Positions 22,046 through 32,725 of a DNA stretch of 64,000 nt are shown piece after piece. The first letter of the stretch is position 1; every line of letters starts with the position of its first letter. The stretch comes from Hevea brasiliensis. Taxonomy: Eukaryota > Streptophyta > Magnoliopsida > Malpighiales > Euphorbiaceae. The DNA is taken from positions 24,364,823-24,428,822 of the forward strand of contig NC_079510.1 of NCBI RefSeq assembly GCF_030052815.1. The letters are read 5' to 3'. Both the position numbers and the translations under genes were made by a program. The notes below the pieces were generated by a model. It was given only the letters and a program-made list of their open reading frames with translations, ran no database searches and was not told the DNA's origin.

Positions 22046-23274
22046 ATGGAATGCTTTATTCCAAAAAGAAATAGATCAACTTGCCAACCTTCAACTTCCC
22101 AAACTCCTCCAGAACAACTTTCTCCAAATGACTTGCAAGTTTGGCTTGCAGGCCTCATTAATCACCCGCAACTTTGCCACCTCGTAGATTCGCTCCCGTA
22201 TGACAACCCAAAAACTTTTAACTCAAGCTTGCTCTCAAGAAGTCGAGAGAGATTAACATACAAAATCAAAAAACTCTCTCAAAAACAAATTTCTCAAACT
22301 GTATAAACAACTAAACTTGTTCATACAACGGATTTGACTTTAAAATCAAACGAACCATAATGGTTTCACAAAACTTTTATCAAAACTCGTTCAAAGATTT
22401 AACCGGATTTTAAAGGATTCTTATCAAAGTATTTTAACTATTGAGGATGGATTTTATGATTCTAACCTCGCTTATGTGCACTAAGTTCTTTGATTCTTAG
22501 CACTACAAGCCGTGGATAAGTCTAAAGATCCAGCTTATTACCAAAGTATCTTGATTGAAACTGAGTCGGTCAAAATTAAACACTTCCCAAAAAACTCCCC
22601 TGTCCCAAACTATTCAACCTGCACTATACTCAAAGTTATCCACCCTGTCAATTGGGGACAAGACTTATCTGTCCCAAAGAAATTTCAAGCTAGATTTGGC
22701 CAAAGCCTCCCTTCTACTACAACTTTCACATACTGGGATTACCACCAAGCTTGACAAATGCTTTCCTAATCCAAAACCCCAAAGAATCGTCACACTTGGC
22801 TATTTTTCTTCCGCATCGCCTCCAAATTTCACTTTCCTGCATGGTTTGCCCAATGGTGGAATCGATGGTAGCCATCCTCAAATATTGCCCTCAAATCAAT
22901 CAAGGGCATACAACTTTCAAGGCTCGCTATAAGCCTACAATCAAGAAGAAATATTTCATCCTCATACTAGTTGCTTCAAAGTTCTTTGTGCCATGGGTTC
23001 TTTCATGGGACTATGGCTACAAACCGATCAACTTCTCCAAGGGCCGCCTAATTTGCAAGTTCAAAATTAGATGGTGGTCCAAATTTCAAAACATCAAAAG
23101 GCCTCCTTAGAAGTCGTGGAACAATGGCTACTCAAACAGCCTAAAGAACAAAGACAACTTCCTTCAACTTCGCCCCAAAACCCTACGATCTTTTGGCCCA
23201 AAAATCAAATGCTCAAGCTCTCTTGGCCTGTGCAAAGAAGAATATTTTACTATCATGCAAGAACCGTTGAGTAA
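22046..23274 (+). pseudogene. Endogenous caulimovirid: downstream ORF of unknown function
   Basis: A run of short + frames (22046-22306, 22512-22754, 22751-23110, 23071-23274) is rich in Pro, Ser, Gln and Lys, with coding-like spacing. Position after RNase H and before the promoter matches the second ORF of florendoviruses, whose role is not known. No recognisable catalytic motif was seen. Confidence 0.5.
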
Positions 23275-23559
23275 CAGTCCTCCACTTCAAAACTCTAAGC
23301 CAAGCTAGCTCATCTTCCGATGTCGCTCCTCGTAATGATAACGAGGATGACCGCTGGAATATTATCCGCCTTTAAAGCACCAATAACGAATCACAGGCCC
23401 ACACTTCAAAGACAACTTTTCCAGCTATCATAAATAAAAATTTGGTCATCACATGGCTATAGGAACTCCACTTGCAACAACTTTCGGCATTTTTCACTCC
23501 ACTTATATATCTTTTTAACTTTCAAATGTGTAATAGTAACTTATAATCATTGTAAACCT

Positions 23560-23600
23560 CTTTCCTTCATCTATAAAAGGAAGAGGCTCTCTACTTCATT
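23560..23600 (+). promoter_or_regulatory. 35S-like promoter core of the pararetrovirus
   Basis: CTATAAAAGGAAGAGGCTCTC (23571-23591) combines a TATA box with the GGAAG-GGCTCTC style start region of caulimovirid transcripts. It is in the intergenic region after the last viral ORF. Confidence 0.7.
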
Positions 23601-23685
23601 TTTTAAGTTTTTCTTTCAAGTTTTCCTTTCGGATACCTCTCCCTTTCCCTATTCTATCTCCTTGTAAGTCCGGTATCAAAGCTTC

Positions 23686-23691
23686 AATAAA
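23686..23691 (+). terminator. Poly(A) signal of the pararetrovirus
   Basis: AATAAA lies 110 bp after the TATA box, as in caulimovirids, whose RNA is terminally redundant and passes this signal once before using it. Confidence 0.55.
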
Positions 23692-23760
23692 ACTATCTTC
23701 TTACAATCTTTATATATCTGTGGCTGGTTCTACCGCCCATATTTTTATGCTATTATAACT

Positions 23761-25377
23761 TGTTGATTTATTGCATCTTCATTTTCATTTTACTGCATCT
23801 TCTTATTATTTATTGTTCTTTCTTCTTCTTCTTTATATTAATTCTATCTTTCTTGAATATCGCTTTGATCCTGCGTCTCATTGGTACCCCTTCACCCATT
23901 GGTGAATCAAACCCAATCTAAAATTCAAGATGGAACTCCAAGACCTCTTGCACTAAGTTAATGGGCCTAAGACCTTATAATAATTTTAGGATTAATTTTA
24001 TTTTTAATTATGAGTTGTAAAAGTCATTTTAAGGTTTTTAATCTTTATTCTCCTCCCTCTTTCTTTAAGTTTAGGACTTTAATTTTATTTTGATTATTTT
24101 GAATATTTTCAAATGAACTTTTGGCATGTAACTAACTTAGTAAAGATGCATAAAGGGAAACATGGTAATTAATGGACCTAAATACATAATCTAGAAACAT
24201 TGACATGTTTAGGACCCTCCTTTTCGTCTTATGCATATATTTTAGATTGAAATGCCTAAGACTCTTTCTTTTGTATGCTATGTATGATTTGTAAAATGAC
24301 TTGGCATGTAATTGACTTAGTTAAATATACATGTAGGGTAAGATGGTATATAAGGTAATTTTTTTTTTAACTTAGAAACATCACATGATAGAACTTTCTA
24401 TGCGCATGTACCTATTTGTTATTTTCTTGAATGGTTAAATTTAAATGTGTGTGGATCTTAGCTTACATAAATATATAATTATAAATATATGATTAGAGAA
24501 TTTAATAAAAGATACAACAAGAAAGACTTTAGAAATCAATAGTAAAAGTTGACCCCTCTTTTAAGGTAAGTTCAGACAAAGAGGGTGCCTAATACATTCC
24601 ATCTCTCATACCCACTATCCCAAACCTAGGCCATTGAGCTTATGGTAAAAGAAGGGTAGTGGGCCCTTGCAAGGGGTAAGTTTCCACCCACATCGCTTCT
24701 TACTAAATTGTCCCGGTTATTACCTGAATGATAACTCCTTTCCCCGCCTTTATGACGTTAATATCTAAACATCATGGTAGTGCTATGGGAAGGCGATGCT
24801 AAACCAGATTTAAGAGCTCCACAATTACAACTACACTGCTATATAAAGGGCATTTTCCTTTTTTTATTTTTTTATTTTTTATTTTTATTGTAACAGTCGT
24901 TACCGTGTCATAATGTTAAAGTCCATTAACATAGCTTTTTTGTCAAGTAAAGGCCATTCCGAGTGTTACCATATAGAACATGTTGTTTTGCTGAGAAAGT
25001 CAGACAAACCCACTTTCCTAAGCTACCAACACTTCCATTTCCTAAAAACATTCCTTTGCGCTGTTTGTTTTCATTTATTTAAACCACTTCAAACCAATTC
25101 TATATTTCATTGAAAATAAAGAAACAAATATGAAGAAAGGACCAAGGAGTTTAGTTAAGGTTTGATTTCTTAATAAATCACAGTTGAGATCTAAAATTGA
25201 AAATTCTGAATTAAGTTTGGATGGTTGATTCTTTTCCCCACCTTAAAATCATTGAGAGGCTGAATTTGCCCAAAACTCACTAAATCATGCAGGAGCAAAG
25301 AGCACCAATTTCCATTTTTACAGGTTCTCGAAAGCACCTATCTTGAATGGACAACATTAGATTGTTTACAATATCTG
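23761..25377. other. Remains of outer LTR element and other repeats
   Basis: No gene is present. Two loosely similar segments at about 24110-24200 and 24290-24360 share GGCATGTAAxTxACTTAG. Around 24560-24850 a GC-richer block (GAGGGTGCCTAATACATTCC, GGGGTAAGTTTCC) resembles the U5-type DNA near 59050 in the Tat element (GTGTTAGGCACCCC) and may be an LTR scrap. Confidence 0.35.
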
Positions 25378-25569
25378 TTAATCACTGCGATTAGAACCTT
25401 GATCTTCTCCTTCTTCAAGATGGAAATCAGCAAGACACTTCAAGATTGGTTTGCAATCCTTGACAGGGGCAAGTTCCAATACTTTAGCATAAGCTCTTAT
25501 AGATTCTCCGATTTGATCAAATTTATGATGAAATATCTGTGTATTTCTCAATTGTCTTTTGGAATTCAT
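25378..25569 (-). pseudogene. Possible gag N-terminal scrap of the outer element
   Basis: This 63-codon minus-strand frame lies about 90 bases inside the PBS of the outer element, where gag would begin. It is rich in charged residues. I do not recognise a domain, and the call rests only on position. Confidence 0.3.
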
Positions 25570-25658
25570 CCATTTTTCTTGTAAACTTTCTGGAATTCTC
25601 TAATATGTTTGTAACAAAGAGAAATAAAGAAAGAATTTAGAAAAACCAGAGTGTTGTA

Positions 25659-25670
25659 GCTCTGATACCA
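25659..25670 (-). promoter_or_regulatory. Initiator-tRNA-Met primer binding site
   Basis: On the - strand TGGTATCAGAGC, a perfect 12-base match to the plant initiator-Met PBS, lies two bases inside the 5' LTR. It fixes the orientation of the outer element. Confidence 0.8.
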
Positions 25671-25672
25671 AT

Positions 25673-25984
25673 TGTTGTGACCCAGTCACGACAAGAGTAT
25701 TTGGGTAGTGAGAAAGCAAAGGAAAGGAGAGAAAAGTAGAAAAAAGGGAAGAGATTACCAAGAGAATAGATAGAAGGGAAAGGAAGAGAAAAGAGAGAAA
25801 TAAAAGGAAGATTTGGGAGAGAGGAGAAGAAGAATTTAAAAGGAAATTATGTTGAATTCTTTTATTAGCTTCCCTTTACCATGGCTCATAGCGCATTTCT
25901 ATTAGTAGTTAATTCTCCAAGTGTGAATTGGTTAGAAAACAGAATTCCTAACCACTCTTAACTGTTCTAATTATTGTTCTAACA
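25673..25984 (-). repeat. 5' LTR of the outer intron-5 element
   Basis: This is the partner of 9137-9446. Its PBS-side terminus carries TTGTGACCCAGTCACGACAA, a near-palindrome like those at other LTR ends in this window. Confidence 0.7.
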
Positions 25985-27718
25985 TCAGCCTAAGATAAAA
26001 GATATATTGCGCCAGCCACCATATAAAGACAGAACTTTCTTTTTTATTTACCATTTACCCCATTGTTCCCCTGTAATAATCATTACTTTCTTTCAAATAT
26101 CGAAAAGTTTTGGGGAAAATTTTCAGTAAACATGAAATTGAATTATCACACTTATTTTGCACTCCAATTGACTACCAGGTAGTATAGGTGAAAGAATTCT
26201 AGAAAATATGAAACCATCACCATAAGGCCAGTACCAAGCTTCAACTTCTCTGCTATATTTATCTTCCCAATGTCAAATAAATGTGAAGCCTGTATACCTT
26301 AGTTACACAATGGAACAAAATCAAAACCAATATACTTAATGACTTGACATAAAAGAAGAGTTGGTTTGTGTAGGATGATACGATCGCAATGAAGTTGTAT
26401 TCTAATGCAAGTGCCATTCATAACAAGTTATGGTAACATTACAAATATTTGTTTTATACTTTGATTTTGAATAAGGATATAACGGTCAAGTAATTATATA
26501 TGTTTTCCTTTACTCCATTAACATTGGCTGGTTAAAGACTTAGATCTTCATTCTATTAAAACTCACGGGAACAGGACCAGGCTAAAAGTTCTGTAAGATT
26601 CATGTCAAGCATATGTTTCCTTGTTATATTGATGATGATTACCTACCATGTGAACAAGGTTTCCTCTATATACAAAATGATGGGACCATTGTTATGTTTA
26701 CAGTGGAACCAAAGCTCCCTTACTAAGTGACAATTCCTATTGTCATATATTATAGTGGTATATGTTGACTATCATGTCATCTTTTTTCATATTTTATTGC
26801 TTCAGCAGTCTATTCTTATTGTGTGATGTTGGAACTTGGACAGTAACTCTATGACAAGACACTCACAAATATTCTTCTTTCTAATTTGGTAAACTATGAA
26901 AATCTATTTTTCCCTTCTACATTAAATTAGATTCTAATGTCTCAAGCAAACAATAAAAAGAGCTCTAGCGGAACTGACACAGGTACACTTCCACCTGCAC
27001 ATGTAGACATAAAAAGGCTGAAAAGCACAACTGCATCAAATTAGAAAGAAACAAATAGTTGGAGTTATTGGTTGCAGAGCAGGAAAGACCCAACTCACTG
27101 GTATCCACAGATAATCAACAGTTGCCAAAAAGGCAGGGAAGGAAAAGCAACTATTCTTCCCACAGGCATATTTCCACTTTATAAGATGAAGTTCATGGTT
27201 TAAGCATACAATTCTAGGTGACTTTAGTAATATGCAACTAATGCTATTAAGATGATATCCTTTTCGTGGGAATAGAAACCCAGCCAGCAATAAATCAATA
27301 AAACGAAAAATATTTGAGGAGAAGCAATTTTTAAAAAGGCACAGGGTTCTTCAAAAGTAGGGATAAAAAACAAGTTAATTTCTTTCCAATCTCCAGTCAC
27401 CATGACAATAGGGATCTCAAACAAACTCTTGAATGAGGCTGGGTAACTACTCTTGTAGATCTCATACAAAAGATATATCGTACATACAGCCAGAAATAAT
27501 ATCCATTGGCCCACACAGCATGCGTATATTAAATTGCAACTCAATGTTCTAATGAATTTTTGAGTAACCTCCTTGGTCCTTCCAAAAGCGTTTAGCCACA
27601 AAGCAAACAAGCAATTCACAGAGTTGCAACAAACCTTACCTCCTAGTAGATGTGACCACTGCCTATAAAGAAAATGATCTAAGTTTTAATTCACTTGATA
27701 ATTGATGAGAATTCTTAC
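25985..27718. other. Intron 5 DNA next to exon 5
   Basis: Unique-looking intronic DNA with ordinary AT content. The open frames on the - strand (for example 27224-27619) lack coding signals and lie in the intron. No repeats with clear borders were seen. Confidence 0.4.
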
Positions 27719-27865
27719 CAAATTCCTTTGCAGCATTCACTGCAGCAACATTAGCCTCACCATTAATCCTCAGCATCTGTTCTTCACTGCCTAAACCTCC
27801 AAGGGTTGAAACCACAGCAGTGGCCCCAACTAGAACTTCATCCCAGTTTGCATAGAAAACATCTC
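27719..27865 (-). pseudogene. SDR-like gene, exon 5
   Basis: This intact 147-nt exon with AG/GT borders encodes GDVFYANWDEVLVG, the STLGG turn and INGEANVAAVNAAKEFG. Its first base pairs with the single leftover base of exon 4. It is free of lesions. Confidence 0.85.
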
Positions 27866-28251
27866 CTGCATGATATGAAGACAATTTTAATAATTGCATC
27901 AATGGAGAAATTGTTCATATCTAAAGCTAAAAGCAAACATCGTTGACTGCATGTAGCATTTTCAGAACTATGCTAAGACATTCTGAAGGCGTACAAAGTG
28001 TTCAAAAGTTGTCACCAAGCTTAAACCTTAACTCCTATATCATGACCAGTTAATTGTGCGCATCAAGGATGCAGGACAAGATGCATCTAGCAAATTGGAT
28101 CACAATGTTCCATATTCTTTCCAGTTTGCAGCACAGTGGTGATGTTTAGTTAGTAGAACAAAAATTCATAATGAGGCTGGGTGATGTTATTGGTAGTTGT
28201 GATGCTGTACTTCCCACAGTAAATATGCTGTTGTGACCAAGAGTTCTATTA
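27866..28251. other. Intron 4 DNA
   Basis: No gene or bounded repeat is visible. It precedes the first LTR of the nested cluster. Confidence 0.35.
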
Positions 28252-28398
28252 TGACCAAGGATCATAGTATGTTAGAAGAGTCTCGTGAATTATTAGATAA
28301 ATAGAATTCTTTGGGCTGTAATTGGATCCAATCAAGATTAATGAACACAATTTATATCCCTCTCTAAATTCTCTTTCTTCCCCTCCCTCTCGATCTCT

Positions 28399-28431
<33 letters not shown>

Positions 28432-28495
28432 CATTGCTTCTATTTTCTTCCCCCTTTCCTCTGTTTTCCTGTTTGGTTGTGACCTGGTCACAATA
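28252..28495 (+). repeat. 5' LTR of the short element
   Basis: 244 bp. It contains a (CTT)n-rich stretch at about 28390-28440. It aligns to 29529-29569 plus 35726-35928. Confidence 0.72.
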
Positions 28496-29569
28496 ATTTG
28501 GTGAAGAGCAGTACAATCCTAGGGATTGCTTCTGCATTCTCTCTTCCTTTCCTTTCTTCTCTCTTCCCTCTCTTCTTTTTTCATCTTTTTTCCTCTGTTT
28601 CTTCTCTTCTCTCCCTTTCTCTTCTTTGCTCATTCTTTCTCTTCCATATCCTGTTCTTCATTCCTCCCCTAAATTCTATTTCTAATCCACAACAAGCAAC
28701 CATGGATGATGAAATAACATACATGATTCTAGAGAATCAACTCAAAGAATTACAACATCTATTCAATCCTTCAAGATGGAGACCACCAACAAATTTTTGA
28801 AGATAATTGCAAGGAGTTTGAGGTGGTTCGAGAAGAAAATCTATGGAGAATGGAAGAGTTTAATCAATGGATGAAAGCAAGACGTCAATGAAGATTTGAT
28901 AATCTGATCCAGGAAATTGTTCCTTCCATTGACAAGAATGTTCAACGAGATTGCCAACCAATCTTGAAGCCATTGGAATGTTCCAAATAGAAAGAAGAAG
29001 AGCAGGGTTATGAACTTCATCTGAATTTTTGAATTTCATATGGGAATGATGATCACGACCTTGCCAGTAATATAAATTCTTGCATTGAAGAGGGTATCGT
29101 GAAGAAACTATAAGTAAGGATGAAAATGCAATTTCCAAACTTGAGGAAAAGATCGAGTCTTGAGTACAACAGACCAAGATGGTATGATTAGCCAATTAAT
29201 TCATAATTTGGAAATTACATATCAAATCAATGGGTTTGCTCTCTTTGGGAAAAATTTTGGAAAGGACAAAGAAAGAGTTGGTGGAAAAAGAACATGCATA
29301 TACTATAGTGATTGTTTTGAGTTTGATTTGAGGGGCCCATGATTTGGAGTTTGGGATCCTCTAATGTTATACTCTTCAAAGAAAATGAGAATGAGAAGTG
29401 GAGAAGATAAAGGATGAAAATGATTCTATAATTAGAGAGGGAAGATGCACAATGGGTGTTTGAAAAAGAATGCCTTACCAGTTGAATAAAATGGTCAAGT
29501 GAGGTTCAGCCATTTTCAAGTGTAGACATGATTAAGGATCAAAGTATGTTAGATGAGTCATGTAAATTA

Positions 29570-30043
29570 TGATAGAGTTAGGAATTTGAAATAAAATAAA
29601 ATAGGAAGAGAATGGAAATAAACAACTCTGGCAACTTTCTTTGATTGAACTTTTAATGGCAAATAGAACATAAAAACATCAAACACAACCAAAAGATAAA
29701 AGAAACCAATTGGTTCTCTAGTAAACTTAAGAAAGACTACTAGCCCAGCTTAATAGCCATTTACAAAAGATGATAACCAGAAAAGCTTGCTCTCTCCTCC
29801 TCATTATTCCCTCTATATAGATTCCTTCCCTTCAAATGCGCTGCTGCATATTCCTTCCCTTCAAATGCGCTGCTGCATAACCATGTCCAGTTCCTCCTCT
29901 AACAGATTGTTGGTAACAAAATTCTCCAGCTCAGCATCCATTTCCCTTACTACCCCTGTTGTCTTTCTTCTGGAATAGACCCTTACATGCCCAGGACCAT
30001 TTAACCATCTCGGCCCACCTGCTGCAAAATGGAATCTGTAACA
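29570..30043 (-). repeat. 3' LTR of the chromovirus
   Basis: It includes an internal tandem duplication of a 26-bp segment (ATTCCTTCCCTTCAAATGCG, at about 29822 and 29848). It borders the AATTA duplication on its left. Confidence 0.8.
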
Positions 30044-30411
30044 TAGCCACCATAGCCTTGTCCCCAAGCATAAAGGAAGGAAATTGATTTTGGAAATCTA
30101 CTAAGTCCATCCAAGTTGCGTCTTCTGCAGGTTTTCCTTTCCACTGGATTAATACTTGAATCACTTGCATGTTGTCCACCACAATCTATCACCATTCCAA
30201 AACTTTCTCTGGTTCTACCATATCATCTTTCATAACCATTTCTTTCGATAGCTTAGCTATCACGGAATGATTTCCTTCCACATGTTTAAGCTGAGAAACA
30301 TGGAATAAATGATGAATTCGAGATTCAACATGCAGAAATAATTTGTATGAAACAGCACCAATACATTCTAGAATTTTGAAAGGCCCAAATTAACTAGCTG
30401 TTAATTTGGGC
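30044..30411 (-). pseudogene. Integrase C terminus and chromodomain of the chromovirus
   Basis: The minus strand reads FGPFKILECIGAVSYKL and HHLFHVSQLKHVEG (the GPY/F module), then after two adjacent stops QVLIQWKGKPAEDATWMDL, a chromodomain, then NQFPSFMLGDKA. In related elements the chromodomain guides integration into heterochromatin. The 5' side is cut at about 30411 by the Tat-type insertion. Confidence 0.82.
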
Positions 30412-30667
30412 ACTGATATAACACAACCCGATTTCCGAACTAAATGGTATGCGGTTCGGATCTTTGAGTTTGGAAAAAGGATCGAATACCTATGAAGAAA
30501 AAAGTGATCGGTTAAGACACTTGGTGTTCGGACAAGTCACAAGGTGTTCGGACAAAGGATAAGTGTTCAGTACAATAGAAAAGTGTTCGGACAAAAAAGA
30601 ATGATCGGGTATGAATCGGTTACATGATAAAAATATGTCCGATATTCTTGTCGGGAATATCGTTACA
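30411..30667 (+). repeat. Truncated 5' LTR of the Tat-type element
   Basis: It matches the first ~255 bp of the 3' LTR, up to ATATCRTTACA. There it jumps directly into integrase sequence, so the rest of the LTR, the PBS and gag-RT have been deleted. Confidence 0.65.
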
Positions 30668-31262
30668 GGGCAGATAGTATGTCGTTATATCAATTGATCA
30701 TTTCACTAAATGAGCTGAGGCAGAAGCTACGCAGCTTATCACTGCTAATAAGGCGATCACCTTTGTCAAACAGAGCATTTTTTGCAAATTCAGTGTTCCC
30801 AAAATGGCTATCACTGATAATGGCACGCAGCTTAAAAGTAATAAGTTTAGATCCTTCTGCTCAAAGTGGGGTATTAATCCTCCACTTATCATCCTCAAAC
30901 CAATGGAATGATAGAAAGTGTTCTTGACATAAAAAGTGTCAGGAACACAATTTTATTCCCCGCATTCTGTCTGAAAGATTATCGGCTATTGGGAGTCCAT
31001 GACCATTTTATCAGTGGGGAATTGATATCCTTGGCCCATTTCCTAAGGCTTCAGGGTGTAGATAGTACGTCACTGTAGCAATTGATCATCTTACTAAATG
31101 AGCTAAAGCAGAAGCTACGCAGCTTATCACCACTAATAAGGCAATTACCTTTGTCAAACAGAGGATTTTTTGCAGATTCGACGTTCCCAAAGTGGTTATC
31201 ACTGATAATGGCACGCAGGGTATTGATCCTCCACTTATCATCCTCAAACCAATGGGATGACA
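30668..31262 (+). pseudogene. Two tandem partial integrase copies
   Basis: Copy 1 (about 30668-30925) and copy 2 (about 30985-31262) encode the same integrase core stretch: ITDNGTQ, AEAEATQLIT and KAITFVKQ. Copy 2 also has QWGIDILGPFPKASG. Several Trp positions are now stops (for example TK-stop-A in both). The copies differ by scattered changes and an indel, so the duplication is old. Confidence 0.75.
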
Positions 31263-31535
31263 GAGCTCACTAATCATACCATTTTGAATGGTTTGAAGAA
31301 AAGATTGGACAAAGCCAAGGGAACACCGGTCTTTTGTAGTTGGAGATCTAGTGATGAAAAGATTACATGTCTCAGGAGGGGTAGCTGGGGCCGACAAGCT
31401 CGATAGCAACTAGGAAGGTCCCTATATTGTATCCAAAGTCATCCACCCTGGATCTTATAAGATTGCATACAGTAGTGGTAGCGATCTTCCACGAGCGTGG
31501 AATATTTGTAACCTATGCAAATTCTATCACTAAAG
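31263..31535 (+). pseudogene. Integrase C terminus of the Tat-type element
   Basis: Broken frames give KRLHVSGG-like, EGPYIVSKVIHPGSYKI and LPRAWNICNLCKFYH, the usual Tat-lineage end of pol (EGPY, PGxYxL, LPRxWN). The segment lies directly before the tandem repeat. Confidence 0.72.
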
Positions 31536-31580
31536 ACTTCTGCTTTTCTCTCATAGTCGTGATTATTTATTAAGGCATTA

Positions 31581-31980
31581 AGGTGACTTCTCGCCCATTT
31601 AAAGCCTCTAAGAGGCACTAAGGCGATCTCTCACCCACATAAAGCCCTAAAGTGGCGTCAAGGTGACTTCTCATCCATTTAAAGCTTTTAAGAGGCACTA
31701 TGACGATCTCTCGCCCATATAAAGCCCTAAAGTGGCATCAAGGCAACTTCTTGCCCATTTAAAGCCTCTAAGAGGCACTAACGTGATCTCTCGCTCACAT
31801 AAAGCCCTAAAGTGGTGTCAAGGCAACTTCTCACCCATTTAAAGCCTCTAAGAGGCACTACGGCGATCTCTCGCCTACATAAAGCCCTAAAGTGGCATCA
31901 AGATGACTTCTCGCTCATTTAGAGCCTCTAAAAGTCACTAAGGCAATCTCTTGCCCACCTAAAGCCCTAAAGACGTACTA
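31581..31980. repeat. Tandem repeat, 5 x 80 bp made of alternating 40-bp subunits
   Basis: Subunit A (AGGTGACTTCTCGCCCATTT, then AAAGCCTCTAAGAGGCACTA) and subunit B (AGGCGATCTCTCACCCACAT, then AAAGCCCTAAAGTGGCGTCA) alternate in exact 40-bp register. A copies start at 31581, 31661, 31741, 31821 and 31901. B copies start at 31621, 31701, 31781, 31861 and 31941. The region lies between pol and the antisense ORF. Part of a further unit continues to about 32030. Confidence 0.9.
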
Positions 31981-32725
31981 AGGTGATACTAAGACAATCT
32001 CGCTCATTTGTAATTTTAGAGTACTGCTAAGGTTTTTCCCAGATGATCTCTCACTCACTTCGGAAAACACCCAAGAAACTTTTCAAAGTTACGGGATGAC
32101 ATTTATCATTTGAGGGCATTTATTTTTTATCAAAGTTTGGATTTTCATAAAGGTTATTTTAACTTGGCAAAACAAAAAATTAAAAGTACAAGAGATCAAA
32201 GAGTAATAGAGTTAAGTAAAAAGAAAAGGTACATTAATGTAAAAAAGATATTACAATTCAATTAGCGGTGATCACCCCACCGATCAAACACACCCTTCCT
32301 CCCCTCACTTTCTTCCTCGCTCTAAATCGTCCATCCATGTGAAATCTTCTGGGGAAACCACTTGACCAGCTCCTTCAGCAAATCATTATGGGCATCCACT
32401 TAAGCTGTGGCTGCCCGCTAATTTGCTTCGGCTTTGGAAGTCTTTAGGCACCCTTCCAGCTAGACAATCTTCTTCTTTTCGGCTTCTAAAGAAATTTTTT
32501 CCAACTCTAACTCTTCTCGAGTTTATGGATGGTAGCTTCGGAAGATTTGAGATTATTCGAAAACACCTCCAACTAATTGTTCTAAGCTGAAAGACGAGTC
32601 TTCAGCGTCATGTTTTCTTGACCTATCTATTGGAAGGTGCCCTTGAGTTGGCGTACTTTTTTCCGAGCCATATGATAGGTGGCAATGGCCTTTACTTTCA
32701 AGTTGCTGCAATAAAGCATCAAGTC
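31981..32725. other. 3' non-coding region of the Tat-type element
   Basis: A degraded further repeat unit is followed by non-coding DNA. On the - strand the stretch 32300-32720 has Lys/Glu/Leu-rich frames with many stops, which continue the coiled-coil end of the antisense ORF. Confidence 0.4.

Larger units (their letters stand above)
16050..23760 (+). mobile_element. Endogenous pararetrovirus (Caulimoviridae, florendovirus-like), decayed
   Basis: One 7.7-kb copy carries, in order on the + strand: a tRNA-Met-type primer site, movement protein, coiled-coil region, coat-like region, CCHC zinc knuckle, aspartic protease, reverse transcriptase and RNase H, a separate downstream ORF, and a 35S-like promoter with a poly(A) signal. 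There is no integrase and there are no LTRs, which separates it from Ty3 elements. The single long polyprotein order plus a second unknown ORF resembles florendoviruses. Many stops and frame changes break it, so it is a relic. Edges are approximate, and it sits inside the older LTR element in intron 5. Confidence 0.85.
9137..25984 (-). mobile_element. Old minus-strand LTR retrotransposon, now host to three later insertions
   Basis: Two related direct repeats of 310 and 312 bp (9137-9446 and 25673-25984) both run from TGTTGTGACC to an AACA end on the + strand. Next to the right copy, two bases inside, is GCTCTGATACCA (25659-25670), the complement of a perfect initiator-tRNA-Met PBS, so the right copy is the 5' LTR on the - strand. 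Next to the left copy the minus strand reads AGGAGTGGAGGTTAT, a plausible polypurine tract. Only a gag-like scrap remains inside. A LINE, a TRIM-like element and an endogenous pararetrovirus occupy most of the interval. No exact target duplication was found, although TCAGC occurs near both outer edges. The pairing of these LTRs as one element is an inference. Confidence 0.6.

Noticed and set aside
27224..27619. 131-codon minus-strand ORF with hydrophobic stretches
   Set aside because: It lies in intron 5 beside exon 5 of the SDR-like gene, has no recognisable domain, and its composition is that of T/A-rich intron DNA.
28322..28800. Ser/Leu-rich plus-strand and Glu/Arg-rich minus-strand ORFs
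   Set aside because: These are translations of the CT-rich tract in an LTR and its leader, not genes.
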